A DNA stretch of 64,000 nucleotides from Tranzscheliella williamsii (GCA_023212725.1 JALBYF010000031.1:62001-126000), one strand, 5' to 3'. Shown: positions 23,526-34,632, counted from the first letter of the stretch. Notes: a model not told the origin generated them from the sequence alone. A program made the numbers and translations.

Positions 23526-24500
23526 TTATGAGCTCGACATCTGGAGCTTGCCGCCAGACAGGCCACCAGAGCCCGAGGATCGGCGCGAACCGGGTCGCGT
23601 TCCACCAGGCGAAGCTGGCTGCGAGGTACCGGGGGGGCCGAGCTTGCCCACCTTCATGCCCTCATCCAAGCTGTTGAGCAGCTCCATGTCGTCCGAGTCC
23701 AGCTCAAAGTCAAAGATCTGAGCGTTCGACTCGATGCGGTGCTTGGTCAAACTCTTGGGAAGGATAATGTTGCCAACCTGCAGACCCCATCGCAACAAGA
23801 CCTGCGCAGGCGTCTTGCCGTGCTTGGTAGCAATCGCCTTGATCTCGGCACGGTCAAGTGCCTGGCCCTGAGCCATGGGGGAGTAGGCCTGAATGTGGAT
23901 GCCACGCTGGATGCACGCCTCTCGTAGATCCTCGTGAGCAAAGAAGGGGTGAGATTCAATCTGGTTGACGGCCGGCTTGATGCGGCAGTTGGCCAACAAG
24001 TGGTCCAAGTCCTCCACGTCGTAGTTCGAAACACCGATCGTCTTGATCTTGCCAGCGTCGACCGCCTCCTCGAGCGCCCTCCATGCCTCCATTCGCTTCT
24101 CGGGGCCCATGGTACCGGGAGAGTGCATCAGGTACATGTCCATGTAGTCCAGCTGCAGCTTTTTGAGCGAGTCCTCGATAGCTGCCGCCGCCTTGTCGTG
24201 GTCGGCATCCCAGAGCTTAGACGTGATGAAGATCTCCGATCGCGGCACGTTGTTCGCCTTGGTCCACTCGGCAACAGCTCGGCCGACCGACTCCTCGTTC
24301 ATGTATCGAGCGGCAGAGTCAATGTGACGGTAGCCAGCGTCGAAAGCCCACTTGCAGGCATTCTCGGTGGAGCCATCGTTGGGCGCCTTGTAAACACCAA
24401 GGGCGATCTGGGGGATCTCCTGGCCGTTGTTCAGCTTGACTCGCTGGGTGGAAACGTTACCAGCCTTGACACCACCGGCGTTCATCTTGGGGGCAGACAT
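23526..24500 (-). CDS. Aldo-keto reductase
   Basis: A 324-residue NADPH-dependent oxidoreductase of the AKR superfamily ((beta/alpha)8 barrel), probably cytosolic. The catalytic tetrad is complete: Asp61 and Tyr66 in RHIDSAARYMNE, Lys95 in FITSKLW and His126 in MYLMHSPG. Cofactor-binding positions appear in IGVSNYDVEDL, NQIESHPFF, YSPMAQG and ILPKSLTKHRI. The start ATG at 24500 follows a long open leader that itself begins with TTG. The core ends near residue 282; the last 42 residues (GTSQPASPGGTRPG... to SSS) are a Gly/Ser/Arg-rich tail that most AKRs lack, with RRSS as a possible phosphosite. The substrate cannot be read from sequence; the family includes GCY1/YPR1-like carbonyl and glycerol dehydrogenases. 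Confidence 0.93.
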   Translation of the reverse strand: MSAPKMNAGGVKAGNVSTQRVKLNNGQEIPQIALGVYKAPNDGSTENACKWAFDAGYRHIDSAARYMNEESVGRAVAEWTKANNVPRSEIFITSKLWDADHDKAAAAIEDSLKKLQLDYMDMYLMHSPGTMGPEKRMEAWRALEEAVDAGKIKTIGVSNYDVEDLDHLLANCRIKPAVNQIESHPFFAHEDLREACIQRGIHIQAYSPMAQGQALDRAEIKAIATKHGKTPAQVLLRWGLQVGNIILPKSLTKHRIESNAQIFDFELDSDDMELLNSLDEGMKVGKLGPPGTSQPASPGGTRPGSRRSSGSGGLSGGKLQMSSS

Positions 24501-26490
24501 GTTGGCGTCGTCTAAAGAGAAATGTGATAGAGAGGGAGTACGAGATGGCAGAAAAGTCCTTGTCTGTGTATATAGAGAACAGAAGGAATTCGTAGAAGAT
24601 AGCGATGACAAAGAGGGAGAAGGGATATGATGATAGGAGAAGAATGATAGGAATCAAAGCGAGCCGAGTGAGGTTTAAGTATGATGTGTCCTGGCACACC
24701 TACACAACCGAGAAGAACCCAGCGGGGCACTGGGCACCAGTGCCATCCAGCCGCTTCGTCTGATCGAAGAGCATCAGAGGCAGTCCTTCTTCGTCCCTCC
24801 AAACGACCAATCAACCATTCCTGCCTTCAATTCACCAAACAATGGAAAAAATCGAATCTTAATCATACTTGGCTTGAGCGCAGAGCAGGATGGCTGGGGC
24901 GGAGCGGCCAAGTCTATCGGAACGCACAAGGCTAAGCTACGCTGGCCCAAATTGAGGCCGGCACCAGCGCACAGGACACGTAGCTTTCTGCTCCAAAGAT
25001 GAAATCACAGAACGCAGCGACGAAGCATAAAGAACACGGCAGAGCGGCGCGGTGACGAAGGAGCACAGCAACCAACTGAATGCGTGTGGTTTGCACATAA
25101 AACCAATTTGAAACCTCGAATACAGCCAAGCTCCATCGTAGTCTTTCAAAAGAATGTGGGTTTCCTGCCCGATCTTATCACCTAGCGTCCATGACAGGAC
25201 GGACGTTTCCACAAGCCAAGCATCTGCACACTTATGACTACCCGCGGCTTTGCTCTACCGCCTAGCTTACCTGTAGCGAAATAGACAATGCATCCTTCGG
25301 CCAGTGGGCCACGAGCCTGTGACTGTCTCCGCCTATCAGAGCGGATGCATGTGCCGGCCCTATGGGCCTGGCTGATCAGAGAGAATCACAATCCACAAAG
25401 ACGATCGGCGAAAAACCATAATCGATAGAAGCTGCGGCTATTCAAGTTTTCTCTACCCATACTTGCCCCCTCAGGGCAGGTCAGGGGCCGAGTGGCCACG
25501 GTCGGAAAGCTTTGTGCCTCCAGTTCTTGCCTGGTGCAATTGCGAGTACATTTGTTGGTGCACTCACCGCTACATCGCTTTCCCGCTACAACGGGCAGAA
25601 AAATGAAAGCGCCGAGACGCGCCATGCATCGTCCATCCCCTGCTTTCCGTCTCGGCGGTGAGATCCTGCAGGCGGTTTTGGGGCGAAGGGAGGTAACGCG
25701 GCGGTAGTCGTGCCCAGCTGTGCAGGAGCCGCCCCAGCCTGTTGCTCTGCGCCGGAAGCCTGAAGCCTCGTGGGCCATGAATTGTGTGCTGTACGTTTTC
25801 CGCTCTTCTGATTCGCATTTGCCGCATCAACTCCGATCCGATCCTTCGCAAAAAGAACGAAGACCATCACGGCTCCAATGTTGGATGACGACGAGCGACT
25901 TCAGGACCGGCTGTATCGAGCGTCTTTGTGCATGCTGATGAGTAGAGCTCGTTGCGCACCGATACTCAGCTCCCCCTAGCGTGAGCGTACAGCCACCTTT
26001 GTTGCTAAACCACTTATCGATCCAAAACTCGCCCTCGAACATGCCCCTTGTGCGCCGACCGAGCAAGACCGATAAGAAAAACATACCCTAGACGCTGGAT
26101 TGATCGGTACGATTAAAGCTCATCTCCTGCACGCTAACGCTGCATACGTCCGTTCAGAGCGCATTTCGAATAGAGCCAAGACGATTTGCCTCGTTGCCCT
26201 AAAAACCTTGCGCACTCAGTCAAGAGTCGCCTATCGATAATGTGACGTCATCCGCCGAGGTCTGCTGAAAAATCACAAATGGACCACCACGCTGTTCATA
26301 TGGGGCGCCTCTCTCGGCCGGGTGGATTCTCCGTAAGTGACCCTACCACGCCGCCGGTCATCAACAGCTGGAACCCATACGTGCGGGTGGTAGAATGCTT
26401 GGCAGTCCTGAATGATGTTACAGCTAAAAGTACACAGGTCTGCGTTGCAGGTCAGGCATCTAACAGTGTCTATCTTCGGGGAGAGCCTTC
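24501..26490. promoter_or_regulatory. Aldo-keto reductase upstream region, 2 kb without a supported gene
   Basis: The first 140 bases read as a CT-rich leader on the minus strand (purine-rich on plus, 24506-24640). The rest has only short open frames with no recognisable content. It separates two minus-strand genes, so it should hold the reductase promoter and the 3' end of the next gene. Confidence 0.4.
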
Positions 26491-29400
26491 TCAGGAAGCT
26501 CTTTCCTCGCCTTGGCGGCCTCCGTCACTGCCGCCATCATCGTCGTCCTCGTCGTCGTCGTCCTCGTCGTCGTCGTCCTCGTCGTCTTCATCCTCGTCAT
26601 CCTCGTCTTCATTGCCGTTGGCGTTGGCAGCGAGGCTGGCAACCAACGCCTCGAGCTGTGATTGCAGATTGGCTTCGTCAGCATCGCCTTGTTCCGCCGC
26701 ACCATGCTTGTGGCCGTCGTCATTGTCAGCATTGCCCGCCGTGTTCTGCCCCTGCGAGCGTTCTTCGATGCTACCTGCCAAGGCTTGGGTGTCCTCTCCC
26801 GTGTCTTGCTGCTGACCGTCCTGGACGCTGTCCGCTTGACCGGGTTGCTCGTTGTTAGACGTTGAGCGAGGGTTCGCAGCGGCCGTCTCACTTTCAGGCT
26901 GACGAGCAGAGTGACCCGTGCTCCCTTGGTCGCCCCCGTGTGCTTGCAAAGAGGCCGTCAGCTGACGCAGCACAGCGGACAAGTCCATCTGTCCTTCCTC
27001 GCCCTCGCCCTCGTCCTCCTCGTCATCCTCGTCTTCCTGCTCGTTGATAGCTTCGTGAGCATCCGCGCTTGCAGCAGGAGCCAGGTCTCTGTCAGAAGGA
27101 CCAGTAGCTCGCGCTTCACCAGTGGCCTCATCCAGCGGTGCCGAACCTTTCCGCTGCTCCCGACGCTGCTGCTGGGCATCGTCGTTTTGCGTTTCGACGG
27201 TTGCAGAGCCGGCCGGGGCCTGCTCAGGGCGGTCTTGGACGTCATTGCCGCTTCGGTGGTCGACTGGATCGGCCTCAGCGGCGGCAATGGCTCGCTCATC
27301 GGCCTCTTCGTCTGACTCCTCGCTGTCGTCTTCGTCCTCAGCGGGACCAAAGGCGGACGTGAGAGCACGAATAGCATCTTCGTACTCGGCAAGGTTGACT
27401 CCTTCGGCTGCGTCGGTGGCTGGCTGTGACTGTGCTGCGGTGACGCCAACAGTAGTATCCAGGGATTCTTGAGCTGCAGGCTCGACAGGAGGGACGGGCG
27501 CTGACGTCGGAAGGGATGACGGGCCCCGGCTAGTGGCGGAGGTGACGCTGCCAATCTGCTGCAGTGCTGCTGCAAGGGTGTCGGAAACAGCTGAATCGAG
27601 ATCCTGCTGCGGTTGCCGACCGGCCACCGCTGATAGGGCCGAGGCGAGGAGCTCAGAAGAGCCCGGCATCGGCGCCAGCGTGCTGGCAGCTGCACCGCGT
27701 GGAGAGCCGGCCGATGTGGCGAGCGAGCCGAGCCCATCTGCGGATCTTGCCGCGGCAGCAGCGGCGGCGTTGCTGCTTAGCTGACCGAGCAAAGAATTCG
27801 CGAGCGCCGGATTGATCGGAGAGCTGAGGTCGTTGAGCATGTGCGCCAGCTGCTGCATCATTGTAGGCTCCGAGGTGGTAGGCAAAGGGAGCGAAGTCGG
27901 GCCCTTTGCGACGGGTAAGTTTGGCAGTTTCTGACCGGCAGTGGCTGTGGCAGCCGGAACCGGATTGCGAACGGCGGTGAGACCAGACGTAGGAAGATGG
28001 GAAGGAGAGACTGCTGCTGGTGGCCTGGGTCTTGCCAATGCAGAGGCGGCATCAGCCGCAGCAGCGTGGTAGCCCGTCTTCGAAAGCAAGTGAGCAAGAA
28101 TCTCATCCCTGGAAGCTGAGGCAGGTTCGGTGCGGATATATTGATAGAGCTGCCTGATCGTATCGGCATCCAACTTCTTTCCTGTGCGCTTTTGATACTC
28201 GAGAATGATCGACGCCATTGAGCCGTTCTGGAAGATGCTGCCGGCTGGGTTTGGCAACGGGTCCGCGCCTGGTTGACCGTACGGCCTCGGGCCCGGGCGT
28301 AACCCCCTGCCTCCCGCCTTGAGCCTCGATTCTCCAACATTTCGATAGGCCTGGCTGTCTTTGAGAGGGCTGACGGCGAGCACCTCGCCGTTGAGGCCTG
28401 ATGTGACCATGGGATGGTCCTTGCCCACTTGAGGCCTCCTGGTGGGCTTGCGACCTTCCCGTGTCCCACCCCAGCTGGGATTGATTCGATACATGCTGCC
28501 CGTTTTGAGTAATCTGCCGCGTTTGAACGCCTTCTGAAGAGCCTGACTCGCCGAAGGACGGAAGTTCTTCATGAGCGGATACGTGTCCTGCATCCAATTG
28601 AAGAGCGTCCTAGGCGGCGAATCGCCCATAACACGGAGACCTTCGAAGATCATGTCTTCATAGGACGGTAGCGTGCTTGTACCCAGAGGACCCTGCACTA
28701 TGACTGGCTCCGGCTCGGGCGACCAAGATGCATCGCGGTTATAGAACATAGAGGTGCTCGTATAAGAGGATGCCGAGCTGTGCGAAGGATAGGTTGGGGT
28801 AAAGACTGGATTGGCGCTGGCGCCTGTGAGAATGGCGACGGGATCCTGAGGCAACGGACCAGAAGCCGCTGACGAGGCCGGATGAACGGCATTGCTGGCG
28901 GCAGAGAATGTCGGGCCAGCTGGCTGCGTCGCTCTCACTTGTTCAAGCTGCTGGAGGAGGCTCGACAAAGCTGCGTTTTGGCCAACTGAGGTGCTAGCAG
29001 CATTGGAACCCGGTGAACCCGACGCGGAGGCCTGACTCGCTCCTTGTCCTGCCATACTGGAGAGCATTGCGGCGATATTGCCGATCTGCATTCCCCCTGC
29101 GCCGTTCGAAATGCCAGTGCCGGCTGCAGGCGCCAAAGGGATGCCTTGTGGACCTAGCATTGGTGTCTGCGCCGAAGCAGACGATCCGAGAATAGCCGCG
29201 ATCTTGGCGGAAATGTCCTTTCCGGGACCGTCAGGTGCTTTTTGCGGCGACGAGATGCCGGTCGAAGACGACATGCCCGAAGCAGTCACACGCGTGTCAG
29301 GTCTAGCAGCCGCGGAAAATTCTGCTCTAGACGACGCGGCAGTACTGGAGCGGGCTGCTTGCGGCGATGGGGTGCTGGTAGAGCGCGCAGGTAGATTGCC

Positions 29401-31032
29401 ACCAAAGTGCGCTGCTATAGCGGCCGCCAAAGCGGCGTTGGAGGGCATGGGCCCATCACCGACGATATTTTTGAGAGCGGTTTGCGAGACCGGTGGAGTA
29501 GCGTAGTCCGAAGAACCCGCTGTTCTCGTGCTCTTCGATCCGGCTGCCGAAGGTGCTGTTGCTGCAGATCCGGATAAACGGGAAGGGGCGGATGCGAATG
29601 TGCGCTGGACAGGCGGTAGTGGTGCACCCGTGGGACCTCGGGCAGGCTGAGTCTGTTGACGAACCATGGCGTTAATGGAGTTGATAAGACTTGTCAACGA
29701 CGCGTTCTGTCCATCACCCTTGGAAACGGGTGACGCCGCAGATGAGCTCCTTGCAGCAACTGCTCCTGTTGTCGGCACCGAAGTGGCAGGGCGTCGGGCT
29801 GTGGCATTGGAACTAGTGCTGGGTTTGCCATTAAGAGCTGCCGAGTTGGGTCTGCGCAGGGCGGTAGGTGCAGAGGTGCGCGTTGGGGTGGCGCTGGAGC
29901 CGATTCGAGAGTTTAGCAACGAATAGACATCCTTAAGACTCAAATTCGATGTCGAAAGAGGACTCTTCTGGCTGAGTATGTGCTTGGCGGAGTCAGCACG
30001 TTGCCTAGCCTTGAGTTTGTCGATCTGAACGTTGATGTGATGCGGATAGATGCGTGCCTGCCGGTACAGCGCCGATGACCCGGCAGGCGCGGCGAGTGCT
30101 TCCAATAGCTGTTTCTCGAGCTGTTTGACCATGTCGATGAGCTCGGATTTCTGCAAGAGTGAAAGATACTCGTCCTTAAGGAAGGTGGGGAGCTCTGACC
30201 CAGATAATGCAGGATTCAGATCGGGCGGGCCGGCCTGATTGGACAGCGAGCTTCCAGGCTTTGGGATACCAGTGATCGTGACACCTTTGGATGCGCTAGC
30301 TGATGACGGTTGGGCGTGAGAGGACTGGTCGCGCATCGTCCCTTTCGTCGAAGCGGACGCCGGTGAAGCCGCAAAATGATGAGAACCGAAGGGTTTGGCT
30401 TTCTTGTGCTGGAGAGTAGGGTCGTCGTCATTGTCCGTAGAGGTCTGCCACGACCTTTTGCCAGTAACAGTCGATGCTGGCGGCAATGGTTTGGATGGCG
30501 AGGCATATTTTTGACGCGTTTCTTGCGTAGGATACGCGGTCGCAAACGACTCAGACGCGCCGCTCTGGGCCAATCTCGGTGCCTTGTATGGTGTTGGCAA
30601 CCGATTCTGCCTAAGAGGTGACGAGGACTGCCCTACCCTTTCGCTGGCGATGCCTATAGGCGTTGGTGGCAGAAGTCGCGATGGCGTCGCGGCGGTTGCT
30701 AATGGTGTGCTGGGCTTGCGGGCATAGGTCGTGGATGGAGGAGCGGGCAAATCCGTACGCGTGCTGAGCTGCGGCGGGGGCTGAGGTTCACTAAAGTTGG
30801 ATGGTGGTGGTGATGCTAGGTCGATAGGTTTGGCTGAGGTGCCTAGGACGGTGGAGGTTGTCGAGGATGGGGCCGCTGCCGGTGGTGACGACGGGGCGGC
30901 GGTGGACGTATCGTGACGACGCGACGAACCATCGTGTTGCAATTGTCCATCCGTCGATGGTTGCCTAGAAGGGGTGTGTGGTAGAGAGGCGGAAGGCGCA
31001 GGAGACGGGGACGGTGCCGTTGTGGCTGTCAT
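26491..31032 (-). CDS. Large protein with linker-histone-like winged helix and acidic C-terminus
   Basis: A 1513-residue protein from the ATG at 31032. Most of it is Ser/Ala/Pro/Thr-rich and probably disordered. Three ordered parts stand out. A short coiled coil lies near residues 285-315 (YLSLLQKSELIDMVKQLEKQ). A winged-helix-like segment occupies about 785-855, beginning YEDMIFEGLRVMG and ending KRGRLLKTGSMYRINP, which matches the pattern of H1/H5 globular domains: YxxMIxEAL, then a K/R-rich third helix, then G-SYxLN. A conserved-looking stretch near 950-1000 includes IILEYQKRTGKKLDADTIRQL. The C-terminal quarter is acidic, with Glu/Asp patches near 1240, 1340 and an almost pure Asp/Glu run near 1475-1500. 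A chromatin role is inferred, not shown. It is far larger than canonical H1 (about 200 residues). Confidence 0.75.
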   Translation of the reverse strand: MTATTAPSPSPAPSASLPHTPSRQPSTDGQLQHDGSSRRHDTSTAAPSSPPAAAPSSTTSTVLGTSAKPIDLASPPPSNFSEPQPPPQLSTRTDLPAPPSTTYARKPSTPLATAATPSRLLPPTPIGIASERVGQSSSPLRQNRLPTPYKAPRLAQSGASESFATAYPTQETRQKYASPSKPLPPASTVTGKRSWQTSTDNDDDPTLQHKKAKPFGSHHFAASPASASTKGTMRDQSSHAQPSSASASKGVTITGIPKPGSSLSNQAGPPDLNPALSGSELPTFLKDEYLSLLQKSELIDMVKQLEKQLLEALAAPAGSSALYRQARIYPHHINVQIDKLKARQRADSAKHILSQKSPLSTSNLSLKDVYSLLNSRIGSSATPTRTSAPTALRRPNSAALNGKPSTSSNATARRPATSVPTTGAVAARSSSAASPVSKGDGQNASLTSLINSINAMVRQQTQPARGPTGAPLPPVQRTFASAPSRLSGSAATAPSAAGSKSTRTAGSSDYATPPVSQTALKNIVGDGPMPSNAALAAAIAAHFGGNLPARSTSTPSPQAARSSTAASSRAEFSAAARPDTRVTASGMSSSTGISSPQKAPDGPGKDISAKIAAILGSSASAQTPMLGPQGIPLAPAAGTGISNGAGGMQIGNIAAMLSSMAGQGASQASASGSPGSNAASTSVGQNAALSSLLQQLEQVRATQPAGPTFSAASNAVHPASSAASGPLPQDPVAILTGASANPVFTPTYPSHSSASSYTSTSMFYNRDASWSPEPEPVIVQGPLGTSTLPSYEDMIFEGLRVMGDSPPRTLFNWMQDTYPLMKNFRPSASQALQKAFKRGRLLKTGSMYRINPSWGGTREGRKPTRRPQVGKDHPMVTSGLNGEVLAVSPLKDSQAYRNVGESRLKAGGRGLRPGPRPYGQPGADPLPNPAGSIFQNGSMASIILEYQKRTGKKLDADTIRQLYQYIRTEPASASRDEILAHLLSKTGYHAAAADAASALARPRPPAAVSPSHLPTSGLTAVRNPVPAATATAGQKLPNLPVAKGPTSLPLPTTSEPTMMQQLAHMLNDLSSPINPALANSLLGQLSSNAAAAAAARSADGLGSLATSAGSPRGAAASTLAPMPGSSELLASALSAVAGRQPQQDLDSAVSDTLAAALQQIGSVTSATSRGPSSLPTSAPVPPVEPAAQESLDTTVGVTAAQSQPATDAAEGVNLAEYEDAIRALTSAFGPAEDEDDSEESDEEADERAIAAAEADPVDHRSGNDVQDRPEQAPAGSATVETQNDDAQQQRREQRKGSAPLDEATGEARATGPSDRDLAPAASADAHEAINEQEDEDDEEDEGEGEEGQMDLSAVLRQLTASLQAHGGDQGSTGHSARQPESETAAANPRSTSNNEQPGQADSVQDGQQQDTGEDTQALAGSIEERSQGQNTAGNADNDDGHKHGAAEQGDADEANLQSQLEALVASLAANANGNEDEDDEDEDDEDDDDEDDDDEDDDDGGSDGGRQGEERAS
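26525..26612. repeat. Trinucleotide repeat tract encoding the Asp/Glu run
   Basis: A (GTC/CTC)n-like imperfect triplet array on the plus strand, read on the minus strand as GAC/GAG/GAT codons of the acidic tail. It is in frame and probably length-variable between strains. Confidence 0.7.
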
Positions 31033-32409
31033 CTCCAACCTTGCCCGCTGTTAAGCAGCGGATGAAGCGCTGATCGCTTCGGGCTGTATCCGAAACGGTC
31101 ACCTGGATGGATGTGTGATACTGTATAGTTTTGCGACCAATTTTGGGTTGGTGGTGGTGTGACTTGGCCGCTGAAACTGTAACGGCCCTGCCGACGCGCC
31201 TGGCCAAATCGAAATCGAACCCTTTTTGTCGCGCCTTTTTCCGCGGCTTTTTTTTGATATACTGAATCATCTCACCCCGTCGTTGCCAGCCCTTTCTGTT
31301 ACTTATTATCTCCTAAGCCCAAATAAGAAGCCTAATCGAAATGCAAAACTCACAGAGCTTGCAAAGCCTGCAACGGGAGAGCGTGCTGCGGGCATGACCC
31401 TGCAATGGCTTCCAAGCTGGGTACACTCACGCATCGAAACAGCTAGCAGTCGGTTGCCGACGAAGCGATTCCGAGGGCGAGTGGGAGCGTATCCCGTGCC
31501 AACGCGGAATCACAAACACTATAGCACCGAACCGGCCGATTTAACATGGACACGGCTGAGAGACAGGGAAATGGACTTGGGCACTCACACTGGATAAGGA
31601 GAACTAACTGGGCTAACCATGACCTTAGGGCAGCACGGAGAGAGCCGAAAGCAGTTTCCGAAGAAGATCAACAGTCGAGGCGAGGCCTAGAGAAGCTGGA
31701 TGTCACTAGTGCGACATACTGTATACTGAGCGGTGCGTACTGTACACCAGAGCGGTACTCCCGGGCAATGCCGGCGAGAGTGAGCACGATCGCTCCCGGG
31801 TTATTCCATTAGCCTCCGTCCCTGCTATGCCTGGTCTGTTATCTGCCCCATCTCAGCCTAGACAAGGGCAACACGTCGTCTAACTTTTGTACTGAGGATG
31901 TGATCACATACAGACAAACCCGAGCCATTGTCCAGTATGTACGTGTTGAACCTGCCACCGTCATGGTCGAGCTCAGACGGCGGAATATGGCGTTCAGACG
32001 GCTGACTGGATGGCGTCCGTGCTGTCAGGCTCTCGCTCGTCATACCAAATGACGATTACCAGCATCAGTATCAGGGCCTTCTGCTGGTCTGGAGGGGCAT
32101 AGCCGGTGGAGATTCCATGTGAATCGTAACTAGCGGAATTGGGCGGCTTTTCTCGTCCGGGTCGCGTATAGTCACATTATGGCAAGTGGACGGCGGCTAA
32201 GCTGCTGCCCCATGCACATTTACATTCTGAATCCCTGTGCGGAGATGCGGTCCTCTCCTAGCTGTCCAGCTGAGATTGCCGGGATCATAGAGATACCTTG
32301 CTCGAGCCATTCCGCTGCTTCTTCTTCTCGTCAACTTACTATACGCTACTGAAGCATCTACGATCCATCTCTCTCGTCAACCCCACTACCCACACTTATA
32401 TTAGCAATC
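31033..32409. promoter_or_regulatory. Divergent promoter region, winged-helix protein / malate dehydrogenase
   Basis: A 1.38-kb spacer between two outward-reading genes, so it should hold both promoters. A T-rich run lies at 31246-31255 and CT-rich leader-like sequence at 32318-32400. No gene or RNA is recognised. Confidence 0.45.
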
Positions 32410-34298
32410 ATGGTCAAGGCTACTGTTATGTAAGTGTATAGCAGCGAACAGAGCGGGCTCGCTGGATGTACCAACAGCTCGAAGGTCGAAGCGACCACAA
32501 GGCCGTCCTGTCTGACCTGTTTTCGCATCTCCCGTCTCGACTTTACTCGCTGCGATCAACAGCGGTGCTGCCGGCGGTATCGGTAAGTTCACTTGCAAGG
32601 CCGATGTGGTTTAACAAGGGAGACAGATTCTCACTGCATCTCCCTCATGCTCTTCCCGAAACAGGCCAGCCCCTTTCCCTTCTGCTCAAGCAATCCACTC
32701 TGGTCACTGATCTTGCTCTCTACGATGTGTGAGTACGGCCTTTACGCCGACCTCTACTTGTTCTCGAAAGAAAAAAGAGACACCCTGCTGACGCACGCTT
32801 CCATGTCGCTATGCCATTGTTTCCATCTGGCGACAGCGTCAATGCCCCCGGTGTTGCTGCCGACATCTCGCACATCAACACTCCTTCTGTCGTCACTGGC
32901 TACCTTCCCGCTGACGGCGGCCTGGGAAAGGCGCTCAAGAATGCCGACATTGTCGTCATCCCCGCTGGTGTTCCCAGGAAGCCCGGCATGACCCGAGATG
33001 ACCTCTTCAACGTAAGTGTCTCTCCCTCGTCATCTCGTCTTCCTCCTCGCCTTGCGCCTTGCATCTTGCATTGCCACGCAAAACAAGATGTTTCGACCTC
33101 TTGCGTTGCAGTGGCAAGACGCTGTCCACTTTGGGCTGGCCCATGCGTAGTTAATCTTATGCAGACTGGCAGGTGGCCAATTTGTGCGCGGCAAGCTTCC
33201 ACGCAACTACCGCTCGGCGGTGCGCGGCCGCCTGCTCATGTCCGCGCTTCTGCTCTGCTGATCCTCGTTGTCCCACCGGACCCTTGCCCTGGGAACCAAG
33301 TATCTGACGCTGCTATTGCTATTGTTTCTCCTCTGGCTATACGCTATGCCACTTTCGTCCCATGATTGATTCTGACTGCGGATCCCAACATTTCGGATCT
33401 ACCTTTACGTGACTGGTTTGGACAACCTATCATATCCTCGCTTTTCCAACGTCGCCCCGCATCATGCTGGCCTGGCACAATGCAAACCATACAGATCAAC
33501 GCTGGTATCGTACGAGACATTGCCGTCGGCATCGCTGAGCATGCTCCCAAGGCATTTGTGCTCGTCATCTCCAACCCTGTCAACTCCACGGTGCCCATCG
33601 TGGCCGAGGTGCTCAAGAAGAAGGGCGTCTACGACGCTAAGCGGTAGGTGGCTTGCATTACAGTTTTCTGCGACAGAACGTTGATACTGATGATGTGCTT
33701 TGTACTTCATCGTCTTTGGTTTGCGGGCAGACTCTTCGGTGTTACCACTCTCGATGTGGTCCGAGCTTCCACCTTTATCGCTGAAGCTGCTGGCAAGCCC
33801 ACCGAGTCGCTCAGCTACAGGATCCCTGTCGTCGGCGGCCACTCTGGTGTCACCATTGTGCCCTTGATCAGCCAGAGCCAGCCTCCGATCCAGGTCAGCC
33901 AAGAGAAGGTCGAGCAGCTCACCAACCGAATTCAGTTCGGCGGTGACGAGGTCGTCAAGGCTAAGGACGGTGCTGGATCTGCTACCCTTTCCATGGCTTA
34001 CGCCGGTGCCCGCTTCGCCATTGCTGTCCTTGAAGCTGCTTCCGGCAAATCGCTTGCCTTCCCCGAGATGGGCTACGTTGACCTTACCGCTGACGCCGCC
34101 GGCGCCAAGGAGATCACTGCCATTATCGGTAACGACACCCCCTTCTTCTCTGTCCCCCTCCAGCTTGGCCCCAGTGGTGTCGAGAAGATCCTGCCTCTTG
34201 GCAAGCTCAACGACTACGAGTCGGATCTCCTCAAGAAGGCCGTGGCCGACCTCAACGGCAACATCTCCAAGGGTGTTCAGTTCACTGCCAACCTTTGA
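32410..34298 (+). CDS. Malate dehydrogenase (NAD-dependent), six exons
   Basis: Exons: 32410-32429, 32563-32582, 32665-32728, 32837-33011, 33495-33643, 33731-34298. All introns are GT-AG (133, 82, 108, 483 and 87 nt), and the joined frame gives 331 residues, the usual length. The product starts MVKATVIGAAGGIGQPLSLL, the Rossmann GxxGxxG of the MDH family. It contains substrate-binding [19 protein letters not shown], and the catalytic VVGGHSG His. It oxidises malate to oxaloacetate with NAD+. There is no mitochondrial presequence before the Rossmann fold, so a cytosolic or peroxisomal enzyme is more likely than the mitochondrial one. The C-terminus TANL is not a standard PTS1, though ANL is used by human catalase. 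Exons 1 and 2 are only 20 nt each. Intron 4 is unusually long and its frame stays open for 354 nt. It converges with the eIF3j gene 334 bp away. Confidence 0.95.
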
Positions 34299-34632
34299 GC
34301 GGCCGCGCGCCCTTGCCCATCTCGCTCCCATGGGTTCTCCTGCCAGTTGGGAAAACACACGAGCGTCCTTTGATGTAGAGCCGGTATCACGACCAAATAT
34401 CTATGTCCACAATCTCCGAGTCAATTGTTCGAGCGTCTGTGCCGTAAGATTGCTATGCAGCTTTCTATCGTCCACGAGCGGGTGCCAAGCTCGGGCCATG
34501 TCACGACGGTGCCGAGGCAGTATACACGCGAAGCGGCTGGTGGAGCACAAGAGACAGGTTTGCGACTTGGGTGAACGATGGGCGGCGGCTGTGGCAGTGC
34601 GTGCGAGTCGCGGATCGGGGCCACGGGTGGTG
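34299..34632. other. Convergent 3' region, malate dehydrogenase / eIF3j
   Basis: A 334-bp spacer containing the 3' ends of two converging genes. I see no additional feature. Confidence 0.5.

Noticed and set aside
23036..23605. 189-codon minus-strand frame overlapping the aldo-keto reductase 3' end
   Set aside because: It overlaps a well-supported gene in another frame, starts without a good ATG context and has no family match.
34290..34304. Stop-codon readthrough to a peroxisomal form of malate dehydrogenase
   Set aside because: The stop context is TGA-GCG, not the leaky TGA-CTA known from fungal and human dual-targeted enzymes.
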